In this document: piece after piece, positions 35,561 to 46,656 of the stretch
Layout of the letters: each line of letters starts with the position of its first letter
Position numbering within the stretch: position 1 is the stretch's first letter
Source: Lichtheimia corymbifera B2541
Taxonomy: Eukaryota > Mucoromycota > Mucoromycetes > Mucorales > Lichtheimiaceae
Direction of reading: 5' to 3'
NCBI GenBank assembly: GCA_000697475.1
Contig: JNEU01001011.1
Coordinates: 1 to 64,000, forward strand
Length of the DNA: 64,000 nt
Position numbers and translations under genes: made by a program
The notes under the pieces: model-generated
What the model was told of the DNA's origin: nothing
The model's database searches: none
What the model saw: only the letters and a program-made list of their open reading frames with translations

Positions 35561-36989
35561 ATGTTGTTGCACTACACACGACGGACAGGCCGCCCCATCC
35601 TTTCCATTGCAAGGCGATTCACCACAAAGACATACGAGAAGCCAGCATCACACGCCTTTTACGATGACAAAGTGATAACGGTAATGGTGGTTTTATTTTA
35701 CACTAGCTTGTCAATGCTCATATCGAAGGTCTTTTCTTTTCTAGTATGCTAATCGCCCCATCAAACCGGTGACCTTGAGTCAACTTGTTCGCTTTGGACA
35801 GCCACCTTTGAACCATGAAAGTCTGCATGCTTGTGCACAGTACGCTCGTATGGAGTTGCCAGTACGGTTAGCACGAAGAGTGCGTGCCTTCCAGACGTTG
35901 CCTTTTATCGTTGGCACCAATCCCTACATCAAGGAGATATACAAATTATATTACGAATCATTTGAGAGCTTGGAGCCATATTCCCACTATCGCACTACAG
36001 GAGATGATGATATCGAGTATTCTGAGAAGCTGAAAGACCTTGTGGATCGACATGCTGATAATATCCCAACACTAGCACGAGGTAAAATGGGACATTTGCT
36101 CCTATCAATATGGATGATCTAATGGACGCGCATCAGGGTTCTTGGAATGTAAACAATACATGCATCGCGATGATGTGGCGGCTTTTCTTGATGATATGAT
36201 TCATGCACGTATTGGGATTCGATTGATCGCCGAACAAATGATCGCACTCGTTGGACAAAAGCAGCAACAACAATCCTCCTCCTCGCCAGAAAACAACTAC
36301 ATTGGCATCATTGATACAAAACTCAACCCAGCTAAACTTGCCAAATCGTGCTCAGAATTTGTGGCCGAATTATGTGAATTCAATTATGGGATGCATCCAG
36401 AAACAATCTTGGACGGTCATGTTGATGCCACTTTTACCTATATCCCGGTCCACCTTGAATATATCCTCACCGAGTTAATCAAGAACGCTCAACGTGCCAC
36501 CATTGAACATGCAAAAAGGAAACGTGATATGAGTACGGTGAATGGCGGCGACGATGATGACCATGCAGAGCTACCTCCTATTCAAATCACCATCAGTCAT
36601 GGAAAAGAAGAGATCGGGATAAGGATCCGTGATCAGGGCGGTGGAGTTGCTGAGAATGATCTCAATCGAGTATTTGAATATTCCTATACTACAGTGGCAA
36701 AAGCATCTGACGACCATGATCCCAACAATATCTTTACTGGTATCTCAGAAATGGCATTACAGAGTGGTATCGGTGGGCCACTGGCTGGCTTGGGGTAAGT
36801 TTATTTGTGGATGTAATGTATTGCATATCTCATTTCTATGTATCTTTTAGATTCGGATTACCATTAGCTAGAATGTATGCACGCTATTTTGGAGGATCAT
36901 TTACTTTGGTATCCATGAACGGTTACGGCTGCGACGTCTTTTTAAAGCTTAAACACATTGATCAATCTATGGCTGAATTAGAGATTTAG
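35561..36989 (+). CDS. Mitochondrial 2-oxo-acid dehydrogenase kinase (PDK/BCKDK family)
   Basis: Four exons (35561-35680, 35745-36081, 36137-36794, 36851-36989) give 417 aa. The N-terminus is Arg-rich and amphipathic (HYTRRTGRPILSIARRF), a mitochondrial targeting sequence. The helical N-domain contains LPFIVGTNPYIKEIYKLYY and DVAAFLDDMIHARIGIRLI. The GHKL ATP-binding domain shows the N-box ELIKNAQRA, the G1 box IRDQGGGV and the G2 box GFGLPLARMYARYFGG. These kinases phosphorylate and inactivate the E1 subunit of pyruvate or branched-chain 2-oxo-acid dehydrogenase. The target cannot be assigned securely. Low-complexity inserts (poly-Gln/Ser near 36262 and Gly/Asp near 36545) are species-specific. 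Confidence 0.92.
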
Positions 36990-37164
36990 CTCTTAATAAA
37001 TCCTCGTACATACCCGATATCTGCTTTTGAAATGATGCTACGTACGATGTTGTTGCCATGGAAACGTTTTTACAGAGAGCGCACGTGATTTGATGATTCT
37101 ATTCTTTCCTTCAACCCACCAGGCCCCGACAGGCGCGTCTTTTCTTTACTACACATTCCCCGCC

Positions 37165-38090
37165 ATGGCAAAAGGAAAACAGGCTGCTGGACAAAAAGCT
37201 AAAGCTGCAGCATCAGGTATGCAATCCAATGACAACGTTGACTGCATTGCTCACTGCTGTTTAGGTGACGATGGCAAGAAGGGTGGCAAGTTGAAGCCAG
37301 CACAGAGCATCAAGGTAATGCATAACCACTTCTTTTTTTATTTGAGAGTGTTGACGACTCGTCTACTGATAGGTCCGTCATATCCTTTGCGAAAAACACG
37401 GCAAGGTAATTGAATACAATGTCTATCATATTATGTATATTGACATCTATCCATATAGGTGATGGAAGCGATGGCCAAGCTTAAGGAAGAGAACATGAGA
37501 TTTGACAAGGTAGGCATGATCAATGTGTGCATGTGTGTATATTGGATTCTGAAGGGTGGATTATAATAGGTTGCCGAATTGTACAGCGAGGATAAAGCCA
37601 AAGCAGGAGGTTCGTTACTTGAGTAGTGATCCCCGATTACGATGAAGAAATAACAATGTCCATGGCTAGGCTCGCTTGGTTGGATGGCACGTGGATCAAT
37701 GGTAGGCCCATTTCAGGATGCAGGTACGAGCGATCATTGAAAAGGGATTCAATTTGATCTCACGGATGATTTATTATCATATAGCATTTGCATTGCAGCC
37801 GAGCTCTTGCGGTAAGATAAAAGCACAGGAAACAGAAGGAATTATGCAGCTAATCCTAAATGTAGACAAGCCAATCTTTACCGATCCTCCTGTAAGTCAT
37901 CACATTCTTTGTATGCGTGTGCGTGATTGTCTTTTATACTCATTCAAGCTTGGATACCCAAACAACAAAGGTCAAGACCAACTTTGGATATCATATCATC
38001 ATGGTGGTAAGTTGGGTGGGGGGTTGTATGTTTCTCAGAAAACAAATCGTATTAAGAGCTTTGTTGGTATAATAGGAAGAGAGAAAGTAG
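37165..38090 (+). CDS. Parvulin-type peptidyl-prolyl isomerase (Pin4/Par14-like)
   Basis: Small PPIase of about 128 aa encoded by many short exons. The Lys/Gly/Ala-rich N-terminus (MAKGKQAAGQKAKAAASG, then KKGGKLKPA) is the DNA-binding/ribosome-biogenesis tail of Par14. The rotamase domain has VRHILCEKHGKVMEAMAKL, FDKVAELYSEDKAKAGGSLG, WMARGSMVGPFQDAAFALQ, DKPIFTDPPV and FGYHIIMVEERK. No WW domain is present, which separates it from Pin1/Ess1. The last intron (about 38008-38075) is followed by an exon of only four codons plus stop. Lack of a WW domain and the basic tail suggest a nuclear/nucleolar role. Confidence 0.9.
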
Positions 38091-38883
38091 TAGTAGCAAA
38101 AAGCCATGGATTAAAATCAGTACTATTTTCTACACAAGAACCGTCATTGGCAAACATGTAGTTTAAGTGTGTGACGCTGTCTGGGAGGATGTCATTTTAG
38201 AGGATGCAATCAGCACTGTTGGTGATGGCTCGTTGCTCTTAAGTTGTATGGCTGTTATATTCTATGGGTTGGCGTGAGAGGTGTGGCTGGTGGGGAAGAC
38301 TTGTACAAAGTAAAGAGGAAGGTGACTTCTACGTCTCTTGATAACATGATCCAAGAGTGATGGCGTTAGCTGGATGAGGGTGAGATCCATATCTTGCTAT
38401 GTGTGGATCATAGTTTAATGCTACTGGCAAAGGGGAATGATATGCATAAATTGCACTCTTGGTCAGTGAAACCAACAACACTACCCACGGAATGAAACAG
38501 TATTGCTATATTAGAAGAATGTAATGCCAGACTGAAGTAAGGAGAACAAAGAATGCACTTTTTTTGTTTATGCATGCATACATACATAAAAAGAAGACAT
38601 GCCTCACACGTGGTACGCTAATTTGCTTGCTATCAATCATAGATGACAATCTTCATTAACAAGAAGGCATTTATTCATAAGAGTACATTGTCTACAGCAT
38701 AGACTTTGTGGGTGACCAAATGCAATTGCTCGATAGGGAATGGGTTGGCATGCGAATAACCCAGCCAAATGCGATAGTGGTACAGATTATGAAGACATAT
38801 GCCTCGTTTTGACACGTGATGGATAAAGATGAGAGCTGTTGAAATACGGGAATTTCCCAAAGCCTGTCTCTCGTCCCTCCCTC
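38091..38883. other. Intergenic, no gene seen
   Basis: About 790 bp between tandem plus-strand genes. A short minus-strand frame with an aataaa just after its stop lies at 38675-38860, but it has no upstream exon and overlaps the next promoter, so I do not annotate it. Confidence 0.4.
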
Positions 38884-40614
38884 ATGTCGACTGTTCCTCC
38901 ACATTATTCGGATCGTTTTGTAAACAAGCGTTTCCACAAGGCGTTATACATTGTACAGCACCTCTCGCCATCATCGAGCTTCCAACCGACCAAGGATCAA
39001 AAGTTAGAGGTATTCCCAAAAAGTCACCATCAAGCAAGGACAATGGCATTTACCTACCAGCATTCACGAATAGCTTTATGCGTTGTATAAGCAAGCAGTC
39101 AGTGGTAATGTGAACACTCAGCGACCTGGTATATTCGACGTTGTAGGGAGAGCAAAATGGTAGTATGCTTGATATATGTATGCATGATATGAAGGAAAGC
39201 TTATAATATTATCACGTTTTCAAGGGACGCCTGGAACAAGCTGGATGGGGTAACCTCGTTGGAAGCCAAGCATCGCTATGTGGAAGCCTTGTTACGAGTT
39301 GCAGTGGAGGTAATCTCACAGTCTTTGGATTCAATCCTATACACTAAAAAGTCCATCTCTCCTCCATTTAGGCATTTAAGAAACCTGCTAGCAAGGTCCA
39401 GGCACATCAGATCATTCAAGCATTTACAACTATGCAACCTTCAGCTGACAATGAAACCGATGATGAAACGAGTAATGATGGTAATTTTTGTGAAGGAAGG
39501 AGGAGGATGCCTTTATCATACTGATTGATTGCGTATAAAAGAATCAAGCGTTGCTTCCACAGAGGCCGAGGAACGAGATTATTTATTGGAAATACAACGT
39601 GATAATCACAAAGTACCGACATCATACACCCAAAACCGATCAACCAGTACTACTCAGCTACCCGTGTCACCGGCATTATCGAGATCATATCGCCTAAGGC
39701 AACCACCACCACCATCATCGCAACGTCGTCCACCATCAGTGGCTTCAACACAATCCGGCCAAGTATCAGTGAGGACCGCGCCAACAACTAGACGACCTTC
39801 TACATCATCTTCAACCTCCAAAGTGCTGCACACGGATGCTGCTCGAGTGGGAAGGCCTATGATAAATGAAGAACCATTTGATCCACACGTTAATCCATGG
39901 GCACCACCTCTTCAACGATACAAGATTGACGATGGACAAAGCATGGATGAAGATAATGGACGTCTTATGCAATTACCATCACCCGTCATTTCAGCCAATT
40001 CTATGCATCAACAGCAACAACAACAACAACAACAACATTCTATCTCTCTGAGGTCATCACATCATGGATCGAGTGCAGCATCTTCAATGACAGCAACTCC
40101 AACAGTGACACGTTTACCCATTGACACCTCTAATAATCAGCTATTGACGGATCAACAATATACATCGGTGGTTGCCTTGGGACCGGCTACCAAAAGAGCA
40201 TTGGATACGCTGCAAGCTGAGATTGTAGCCCTGAATGAAAGGATCGATGGGTTGCGACAAGAGCTGACAGAACGAAATCAGTCAAGAAGATTACCCAACA
40301 ACAAGAGTAATGCAGACGATGACGATGATGAAGATGATGCCAACAGCGAAGTATGGGAAGGATGGAAATGGGTGGCCAAGGTAAGATAAAGAATGGATAT
40401 ATATATCAAGTACTTTTCGCATTAAATATTATGCATGACACCACTACTATAGGCTGCACTAAGGCATGCGCTGGTGAATATGGCAATGGCGTTTATTCTT
40501 TTTGTGATGCTATATCAACGTGGAAGTCCTGTGGCGTATATTATTATAGGGCAAATGAACAAGTTTTGGAGAGCAGCTAGAGTACGATTGCTTATCAGTA
40601 AAATCCTAGTATGA
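38884..40614 (+). CDS. Tail-anchored acyl-CoA-binding protein (ACBD5/Atg37-like)
   Basis: Binds long-chain acyl-CoA. The ACB domain occupies about residues 5-100 over six small exons: RFVNKRFHKALYIVQHLS, QPTKDQKLEL, YALYKQAVSG, RPGIFDVVGRAKWDAWNKLD and TSLEAKHRYVEALL. Two introns are very short; the one at about 39110-39122 would be under 20 bp and may be mis-drawn. A long disordered Ser/Pro/Gln-rich middle follows, then a coiled coil (KRALDTLQAEIVALNERIDG), an acidic patch and, after the last intron, a C-terminal membrane helix (MAMAFILFVMLYQ) with a basic tail. ACB domain plus coiled coil plus C-terminal anchor is the layout of peroxisomal ACBD5/Atg37; the membrane is inferred. Confidence 0.8.
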
Positions 40615-40740
40615 ATTTATGCAAGTTGGATGGATGGTGGTGGTGATGCACATGACCTTGACCACATGATCGATCCTCTCCTCTCTTTGTTACCCCGTTC
40701 CCCTTTTCTTTGTTTTTCTTACACTGCCTTCGTCTTTCCA

Positions 40741-41373
40741 ATGAACACATTTGCAGTCCAATTGCCTAGTTCAGAGCCTGGGAAAAGCGATCGACTATGC
40801 AATGCACCCTCATCCGACCTGCGGAAACCACACCATCGACTACGTCCGATGCAGAGTCAGCCTAATATGCGATATGCAGCAACGGCTACCAGCACAACTC
40901 AAGTAACACCCTTCACAGTACATGCGATATCACCACCATCCACTCCACCCTCTTTTATGACCAGTACGCAAACCCAACAACCATCAAAACAACCACAGCA
41001 ACAACCTATGAGTAGAACACAACAAAAGCTGATGCTTCAACGACAGTGCTTTCTTGCAGATGACAAGAATTATTTGGATCATCCAACCAACATGCGACGA
41101 CTTACAAAAGAATTGGATCGAGTGAACCGTGAATACAGATACATTCGCCATTTTGAAGATCCTCTTGCGGCATCCTTTCGTCGTGTAACAGCAGCAGCAG
41201 CATCGTCATCATCATCATCATCATTATCATCATCCCCAAGTAGCAGTTATTGTTCCCCCACACTCCAACGACGATCATCTGCTCAGGAGATTTTGTCATT
41301 GGTTGCCACCAAGGAGAATGTAAAAAAGCAGCAGGATAGATTGATAGTTCGTTTCCTTGGCAACGCCAAGTGA
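40741..41373 (+). CDS. Low-complexity protein with RTQQKLMLQR motif (TCO89-like?)
   Basis: Intronless frame of 210 aa from ATG at 40741; an in-frame upstream ATG at 40630 is possible. Residues 1-95 are Pro/Ser/Thr/Gln-rich and disordered. A conserved-looking block (about 98-150) reads SRTQQKLMLQRQCFLADD, NYLDHPTNMRRLTKELDRVN and YRYIRHFEDPLAASF. A poly-Ala/poly-Ser tract and a short basic C-terminus follow. The RTQQKLMLQR block reminds me of fungal TCO89-type TORC1 subunits, but this is memory-based and weak. It starts only 127 bp after the stop of the acyl-CoA-binding protein gene. Confidence 0.55.
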   Translation: MNTFAVQLPSSEPGKSDRLCNAPSSDLRKPHHRLRPMQSQPNMRYAATATSTTQVTPFTVHAISPPSTPPSFMTSTQTQQPSKQPQQQPMSRTQQKLMLQRQCFLADDKNYLDHPTNMRRLTKELDRVNREYRYIRHFEDPLAASFRRVTAAAASSSSSSSLSSSPSSSYCSPTLQRRSSAQEILSLVATKENVKKQQDRLIVRFLGNAK

Positions 41374-41446
41374 TTTATTCATTGTATTCACAACATAAAG
41401 ATACATAATATATTTAAAGGGAATATGAAGGAGGAGGATATGTATG

Positions 41447-42622
41447 TCATGCCCAGATACGCATAGTCGCATCCCAACTACCGGTGCATAACGCCATTCC
41501 ATCTGGTGCCACTTTTAAACACGATATTCTATTTTCGTGACCATTCAATATGCCAATGCGCTCGCCCTTGAGAATATCCCATACATGGCAATTGAAATCA
41601 TTGCATCCACTGAATAAAAGCCTTCCTGAAACGGAAAAGTCGACCGAAGTAATGCCTTCTTTGATTGACCCATCTTGGAAAGAAGCCAGCTGTGCATCCG
41701 CTCGTATATCATATAAAGCACATGTAGCATCGTCAGAGCCAGTTGCAAAGGCATCACCACCAGGAAAGAATTGTACAGCATTGATCTCTCCTTCATGGCC
41801 AACAAAGGTTTGAATGCTTCTCTTGGGAGTGCGTCTATCCCACACCTTGGCAGTAGCGTCACATGATCCACTCACAAACATTTGATTATTACTGGGATGG
41901 ATTGACACGCTAAATTAAAAAGGAGAGTAGATTAGATAAGATGTGTATTCTATATGACTTGTGAATAACAACTTACCTCATAACACCACTCGAATGATCT
42001 TTATATTCTTCCAGGCATACACCAGCATCCACGTCCCAAAGCATCAAAGTCTTGTCTCCAGAGGCAGTGATAAGGTGACGATCATCAACGAAACTGCAGC
42101 AGCTGAGAAATCCCGTATGACCCGCCAATTCTCGGATGGGACGAGCATCACGATCACAAGCATGATAAACCGAGCAGACATTATCAAGACCACCACTTGC
42201 AACAAGGTCACTCGAAGGAGAATAAGTACACGCCATCACCCAAGAAGATCGTAGCACTATCGCATTGGTCTTGTGTCCAGAATACGCATCCCACATGATC
42301 AATTTGCCATCCTGCGCTGCTGAAACAATATGCCGTCGGTCGCTACTCCATCCAACAGCATACACTTTGGCAAGGTGTCCTCGTAATGTGCGTTTCGCCT
42401 TCATATTACATCGTGGTAGATTCTCCACTACTTCTTTGGCCATTCCCTGCACTGATTCCACAAATGAGTCTTTTTCTTTTTTATACTCGCTTTTCGTTCC
42501 TGACGCTTACATGTCGCATCTGCAAGTGCCTCTTTACGTAGCTTGATTCGATCCTTGAGTGCCTCGGCTTCTCGCCTTGCTGCTGCAATGCGTTCGGCAA
42601 TGTCGCTTTCGTGCTCCTGCAT
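41447..42622 (-). CDS. Heterotrimeric G protein beta subunit
   Basis: Three exons (42511-42622, 41977-42451, 41447-41909) give 349 aa, the size of fungal G-beta. The N-terminal helix ([20 protein letters not shown]) pairs with G-gamma. The junction reads [18 protein letters not shown], followed by seven WD40 repeats beginning [19 protein letters not shown]. Repeat ends include [28 protein letters not shown] and, at the very C-terminus, [11 protein letters not shown]. Family residues contacting G-alpha ([17 protein letters not shown]) are kept. It acts in pheromone or nutrient signalling at the plasma membrane. The start at 42622 is chosen to match family length; an in-frame open extension upstream exists. 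Confidence 0.95.
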
Positions 42623-43517
42623 TCGGTTGGATACTGCGAATAAAACGAACTCACAGCGTTTCTCGCTCGGTGCAGCAAAAGATAATTCATTACCCGATCC
42701 ACGTTTCAAGCACATGTTCCTGCAGGATCATGCAGCACCCGTTTGACATGTCCCATTTCTACTGTATGCAATAAAATCTACCTTGGATGCCAAGATGGAC
42801 CTTTACTCTGGATGGTTGCTATGGTCAATGAGATGATTAAGGCATGGCAACGTCACCATGGCAACGTAGTACAATGAAGATTGGATTTGATTGATTATGT
42901 ATCTTTGTTCCTTCCCTACGAGTGGTTCCAGATGAGCATCACTTCAATTGAGTACCCGATAGTCAATAAACCAAGATGATGATGATGGCAGTGTCGGCAA
43001 ATCCAAAATTGGGATCACGCTTAAAACGTTCAGGGCATTCAAATAGTATCCCCCGCCGTATACAGTAATAATAAAAGCACTATCTTGCATACAATGTCGT
43101 TTATATCGCCAACAAAGAGAAACGTGTTATTGTTGTTATCACAAAGAAGGGAGTTGAGTTATCTTATTGAATGCAGTCTTTGTTCAAGACACGATGAATC
43201 GTTTTACTTTATCACACACCACGATTAGGTCCTCCCAGAAAGAATGTCCTCTTTTAAAAACTGACAAATTAGTATTGGCCAACGCATAGTCTATTATCGG
43301 ATAAAGCAACCTTCTAATTCAATTCATAAAAGATACATTGAGAGGTCCAACAATTAGCTCCAGTGGGAGGGATATCGGTATGGGAAGCTTCTATCCTTTG
43401 GGCGTGTATTGTGGAAAGGTGAGTGGATGGTGTACTATACGCATGATGGCGTGAAAAATCATGAAATGGTTGCAGACTGGGCAATGGATGCTGCTGGTAG
43501 TTGCCATGGAGTAGTGA
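42623..43517. other. Intergenic, no gene seen
   Basis: About 900 bp upstream of the G-beta gene, AT-rich. No supported gene. Its right end runs into LTR-like copy C. Confidence 0.4.
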
Positions 43518-43875
43518 TACTTGGATCCACCAATCGTCAGGATGATATCATAGAGCATAATGATCAAGATGACAATAGATACCTAAGATCAAAGGCTGTT
43601 TTTCCACACGTTGTGTATATCCAAGTCGTTCCATCCCGTACACTCATATCCATATCCATACCCAAAGAAACTCGTATGTATTAAAGTAATTGTTACACGT
43701 AAATAAAGCTGCTACTATTACAATAGCTATCTGCTGTTCACGTGAAAAAGGCTGCTGCCAGTAACTTGAGACAATGGAGTAGAGGCCTGGCTAATAGCAA
43801 CTGCTGTTATGTTGGGTCGTGGCAGAGAAGTGTGCAAGAGCGTGTGTTGTAGTAGAGTGACAAGTGGGATAGCTA
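43518..43875 (+). mobile_element. Dispersed LTR-like repeat, copy C (truncated)
   Basis: Matches the 5' half of copy A in order: atggtcaag-like phrase, catatccatatccat, gtatgtattaaag, cgtaaataaagctgc, tagctatctgctgtt, ggtcgtggcagag and tgttgtagtagagtgac. Similarity ends abruptly at about 43875, so roughly 350 bp of the copy A tail is missing and no satellite block follows. It stands alone inside gene-rich DNA, showing that the head portion spreads independently. Confidence 0.6.
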
Positions 43876-43936
43876 TCTCCTTTATGCACACGGCGTTTGA
43901 GAGCCCTTGAAGGCATCTGCGGGATACTGTTTAACA

Positions 43937-44622
43937 ATGACCGATAGTATTTGTTTCGACAAGCTAGTCAAAGTATTGTACGAGCACGCTCAATTCGGTT
44001 CGTGTTTTGGCTGATCAATACAAAATGGGTACTAATCGTGTAAAGTAGATGGCACAACAACTGCTTGGATCTTGTTGAACGTGTTGAGCGATAACCTCAT
44101 GAAGAACCCAAGGAACAGAATCCGCGTTACAGTCAATCACGGCTCCATTGTCTTTTACGTTGAGGATTGTCTTGGTGTGAGGAGTGTATCTATTGCAAGA
44201 GGGGATGTTGAGACTGGAGAGCCTCCTGTTCAGGGCGACGTTGATATGCACGACGACAACCTCCACAAGCAACAACAAAGATTGAACACGATGATGACTC
44301 GCCACCGACACCAATATCGTCATGTTTAGTAGCTGCATCACAATCAGCAGCCATATCATCATCATCATCATCATCATCGATATCTTCGCAATCGGCAGCT
44401 GTATCATCATCGTTATCTTTTGCTCAAACAACAGCACATCAACAATCTGAAGCAGCATATCCACAATCTGCTGTAGCAGTATCACCACTACCATCTGAAG
44501 CAACACATCCACCACATTCTGAAGCAGAATCACAATCACCACTATCAGAAGCATCACCGACACCATCGTCATCTGAAACAACACATCCACATTCTACAGC
44601 AGCAGCATCATCACAACAGTAG
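43937..44622 (+). CDS. Hypothetical small protein with Ser/Thr/His-rich tail
   Basis: Not recognised. Exon 1 (43937-43997) starts MTDSICFDKLVKVLYEHAQF. Exon 2 from 44046 continues with TTTAWILLNVLSDNL and NRIRVTVNHGSIVFYVEDC. A third segment in another frame encodes an acidic start (HDDDSPPTP) and then about 95 residues rich in Ser, Ala, Gln, His and Pro, with SEA(A/T) and SEAE echoes and a run of eight Ser, ending in TAG at 44622. Joining exons 2 and 3 needs an intron of roughly 44173-44270; its GT/AG ends exist but are weak. The IRVTVN...YVED strand pattern is faintly like a GHKL ATPase fragment, without the N-box. It begins 60 bp after LTR-like copy C. Confidence 0.4.
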
Positions 44623-44836
44623 TATTGATACTAAATGACAGCCATTGGCAATATTTGCATGTGTCATCTGCTCTCCCTCTGCCTCCCTTACACCATCATC
44701 TCCAAACAGCAATAGGCTATCGACGTGTAAATGATCAACGCAATCAATTTGTATTTCGTATCTGATAACATTTAATCCTATCCATCTTTGAAGAAAAAAC
44801 ACCATATCAATATTTTGCTACCCCAATAAAAACACA

Positions 44837-46089
44837 TCACTTCATACCTGATGGCATCAGTGCTCTTGCTTCTTTTTCCCAAGTATCCAATCTCTGAATG
44901 AAATCATCCACACTGTCGTTAGACCACTAAAAAAAAGGATGATGTTAAATTGGTATTGGTCCTAACAGTAACATACGAACCTGTGCGAGCTTGCTGTAAC
45001 TAATGTATTGGGTGCAATGTAAAATCTTGTCCACCCCGCCCCCCATGGATACGGAGCTTTCCGTGGACCATCTTGAGCGATACGATCACTGATCTTTGAC
45101 AAGCGACGTCCTACCTGCTTTATTTCCTTGAATTTATTCGGCGACATGCCTGTATAAAATGGTTACTACCATACCGTTGGGTCCTTCAAAAAGAAATGTA
45201 CCCAATACTTTTGCTTTGACCTCGTCTGTGGCATACCATAAGCTTGATACATGGAATAAATGCCGAACGAAATAATTTCTTGATACTTCACAATGGGCAA
45301 TGATCTTGGTCGCCTTGTCAAAACGTGAGACAGCGTTCTCTGCTTGTGCTTGCAACTCCTCTTGGGTGAGACCTCTTTCCAATACATCAAAAGACGATAT
45401 CCTGATGGGGCGGTAATTAAAGTCATGTAATGCTGTAGATGAAACTGTGGCCGAACGATATTTATCCAGGGAAACTGATCGGGTACCCATGATATCTTGT
45501 TTGGAATCTAGGGATCCATGTTAAGATGAATGATAGTGGAAGTGATCATCGTTTTTAGCTTACTCTCGAAAAATTTGTCGATTTCGTTTTCAACACGTAC
45601 ACGCTTGCTTATCTAAAACCGGTATCAGAGCAATGATTTCCTTTCACGTTTCAACACTTACCGTTGAATTAGCGGGTGCCTTTTTGGTTGTATTGGATCT
45701 TGTTCGCTTGGCTGGTCTGGTATCATCCTATATGTAAAGATGAGTATATACTCCTTGAATATGATTACACATGTACCTGTTCAGGGCTTGTATGTTGTGA
45801 TGATCGTCGTCGTCGTTGAGATGGTGCTGCAGCTTCAGATTGTGGTTGCGGTGGTGGTGGTGTTACAGCCTCGGGTTGCGGATGTACTGTTATTGCTTGT
45901 GGATGTGGTGATGGTGGTGAGAACGGTGGTGGTATCGGTGCTGTTTCTGATTGCTTACCACAAAGGATCCATCAAGGAACACAGCCAAGTGTCATTAGGC
46001 ACCAATGATCAATGAAGAAGTGAGCTACATAGATGAATGCATGAGTACCCTTATTTTGAAGACTATCCTTGAGACTTACCTGAGGCCAT
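44837..46089 (-). CDS. Unrecognised nuclear-type protein, Pro/Gln-rich N-terminus
   Basis: Family unknown. Exon 1 is only 10 bp (46080-46089, MAS plus one base). Exon 2 is Pro/Gln-rich (PPPFSPPSPHPQAITVHPQP) and ends in a basic cluster SQRRRRSSQH. Short exons add DDTRPAKRTRSNTTKKAP and SKRVRVENEIDKFFE, likely nuclear-localisation sequences. The body is helical: RPIRISSFDVLERGLTQEEL, SRFDKATKIIAHCE and VRHLFHVSSLWYATDE. After a probable intron at about 45135-45205, NKFKEIKQ, TQYISYSKLAQW and DDFIQRLDTWEKEARALM follow, with stop TGA at 44837-44839. The 3' splicing is uncertain; without it the frame ends at 45134. The look (basic N-terminus, helical C-half) would suit a chromatin or kinetochore protein, which is speculation. 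Confidence 0.5.
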
Positions 46090-46656
46090 TGATGATGATA
46101 TGAATACAAGTAGAAAGAAATGGCGTATAGTAATGTTGGGGACAACAGCATTGCATTTATATGTGAGTGGGCGTGGGAAATGTTGTCATGATTGATTGAT
46201 CAAACTGATAGAGTGGTCAAGCATCTTGGAGTACAGAGTCGAAGTGATAAATCCACCTGCCACTTGAAAGTATAATCACCCTCTGAGTGTCAATCGGCAT
46301 AAATTCCCTCCTCTTCCACTTGCTGTTTATTTCTCTCTTAGTGGGGCTGGAGTGTAAAAGAGCACTACGATCCTTAGAATGCATCAGCTAAGCTATTATT
46401 TCATCCATATCGCTCCATCATACTTGGAGAACCAGAAGGGTAGCTATCTAGAGAACCCCTTTGAAAAAAATACATGCCACTTTTTCCCGTATGTACATAC
46501 ATTTTCCTTAGGCGTCTAATCCGCCACCATTTCAAGAAAGACGTAAAATGTTATATTTCAAAAGATAATATATATATATGTGTGTGTGTGTGTGTGAAAA
46601 ATACAGCTAAAGTAACTACTAGATGATCAAGAGATAGAAGAATGAACATAAAATGG
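46090..46656. other. Intergenic with TA/TG microsatellite
   Basis: Upstream of the preceding gene and downstream of TRF-like protein 2. A (ta)n(tg)n tract lies at about 46568-46597. No gene is seen. Confidence 0.45.

Noticed and set aside
38675..38860. Minus-strand frame ending shortly before an aataaa
   Set aside because: Although the peptide HYRIWLGYSHANPFP looks gene-like, no upstream exon exists on that strand and it would overlap the 5' end of the acyl-CoA-binding protein gene.
42428..42715. N-terminal extension of the G-beta reading frame
   Set aside because: The frame is open upstream, but the family N-terminus starts at the ATG at 42622 and the total length then equals the family norm.
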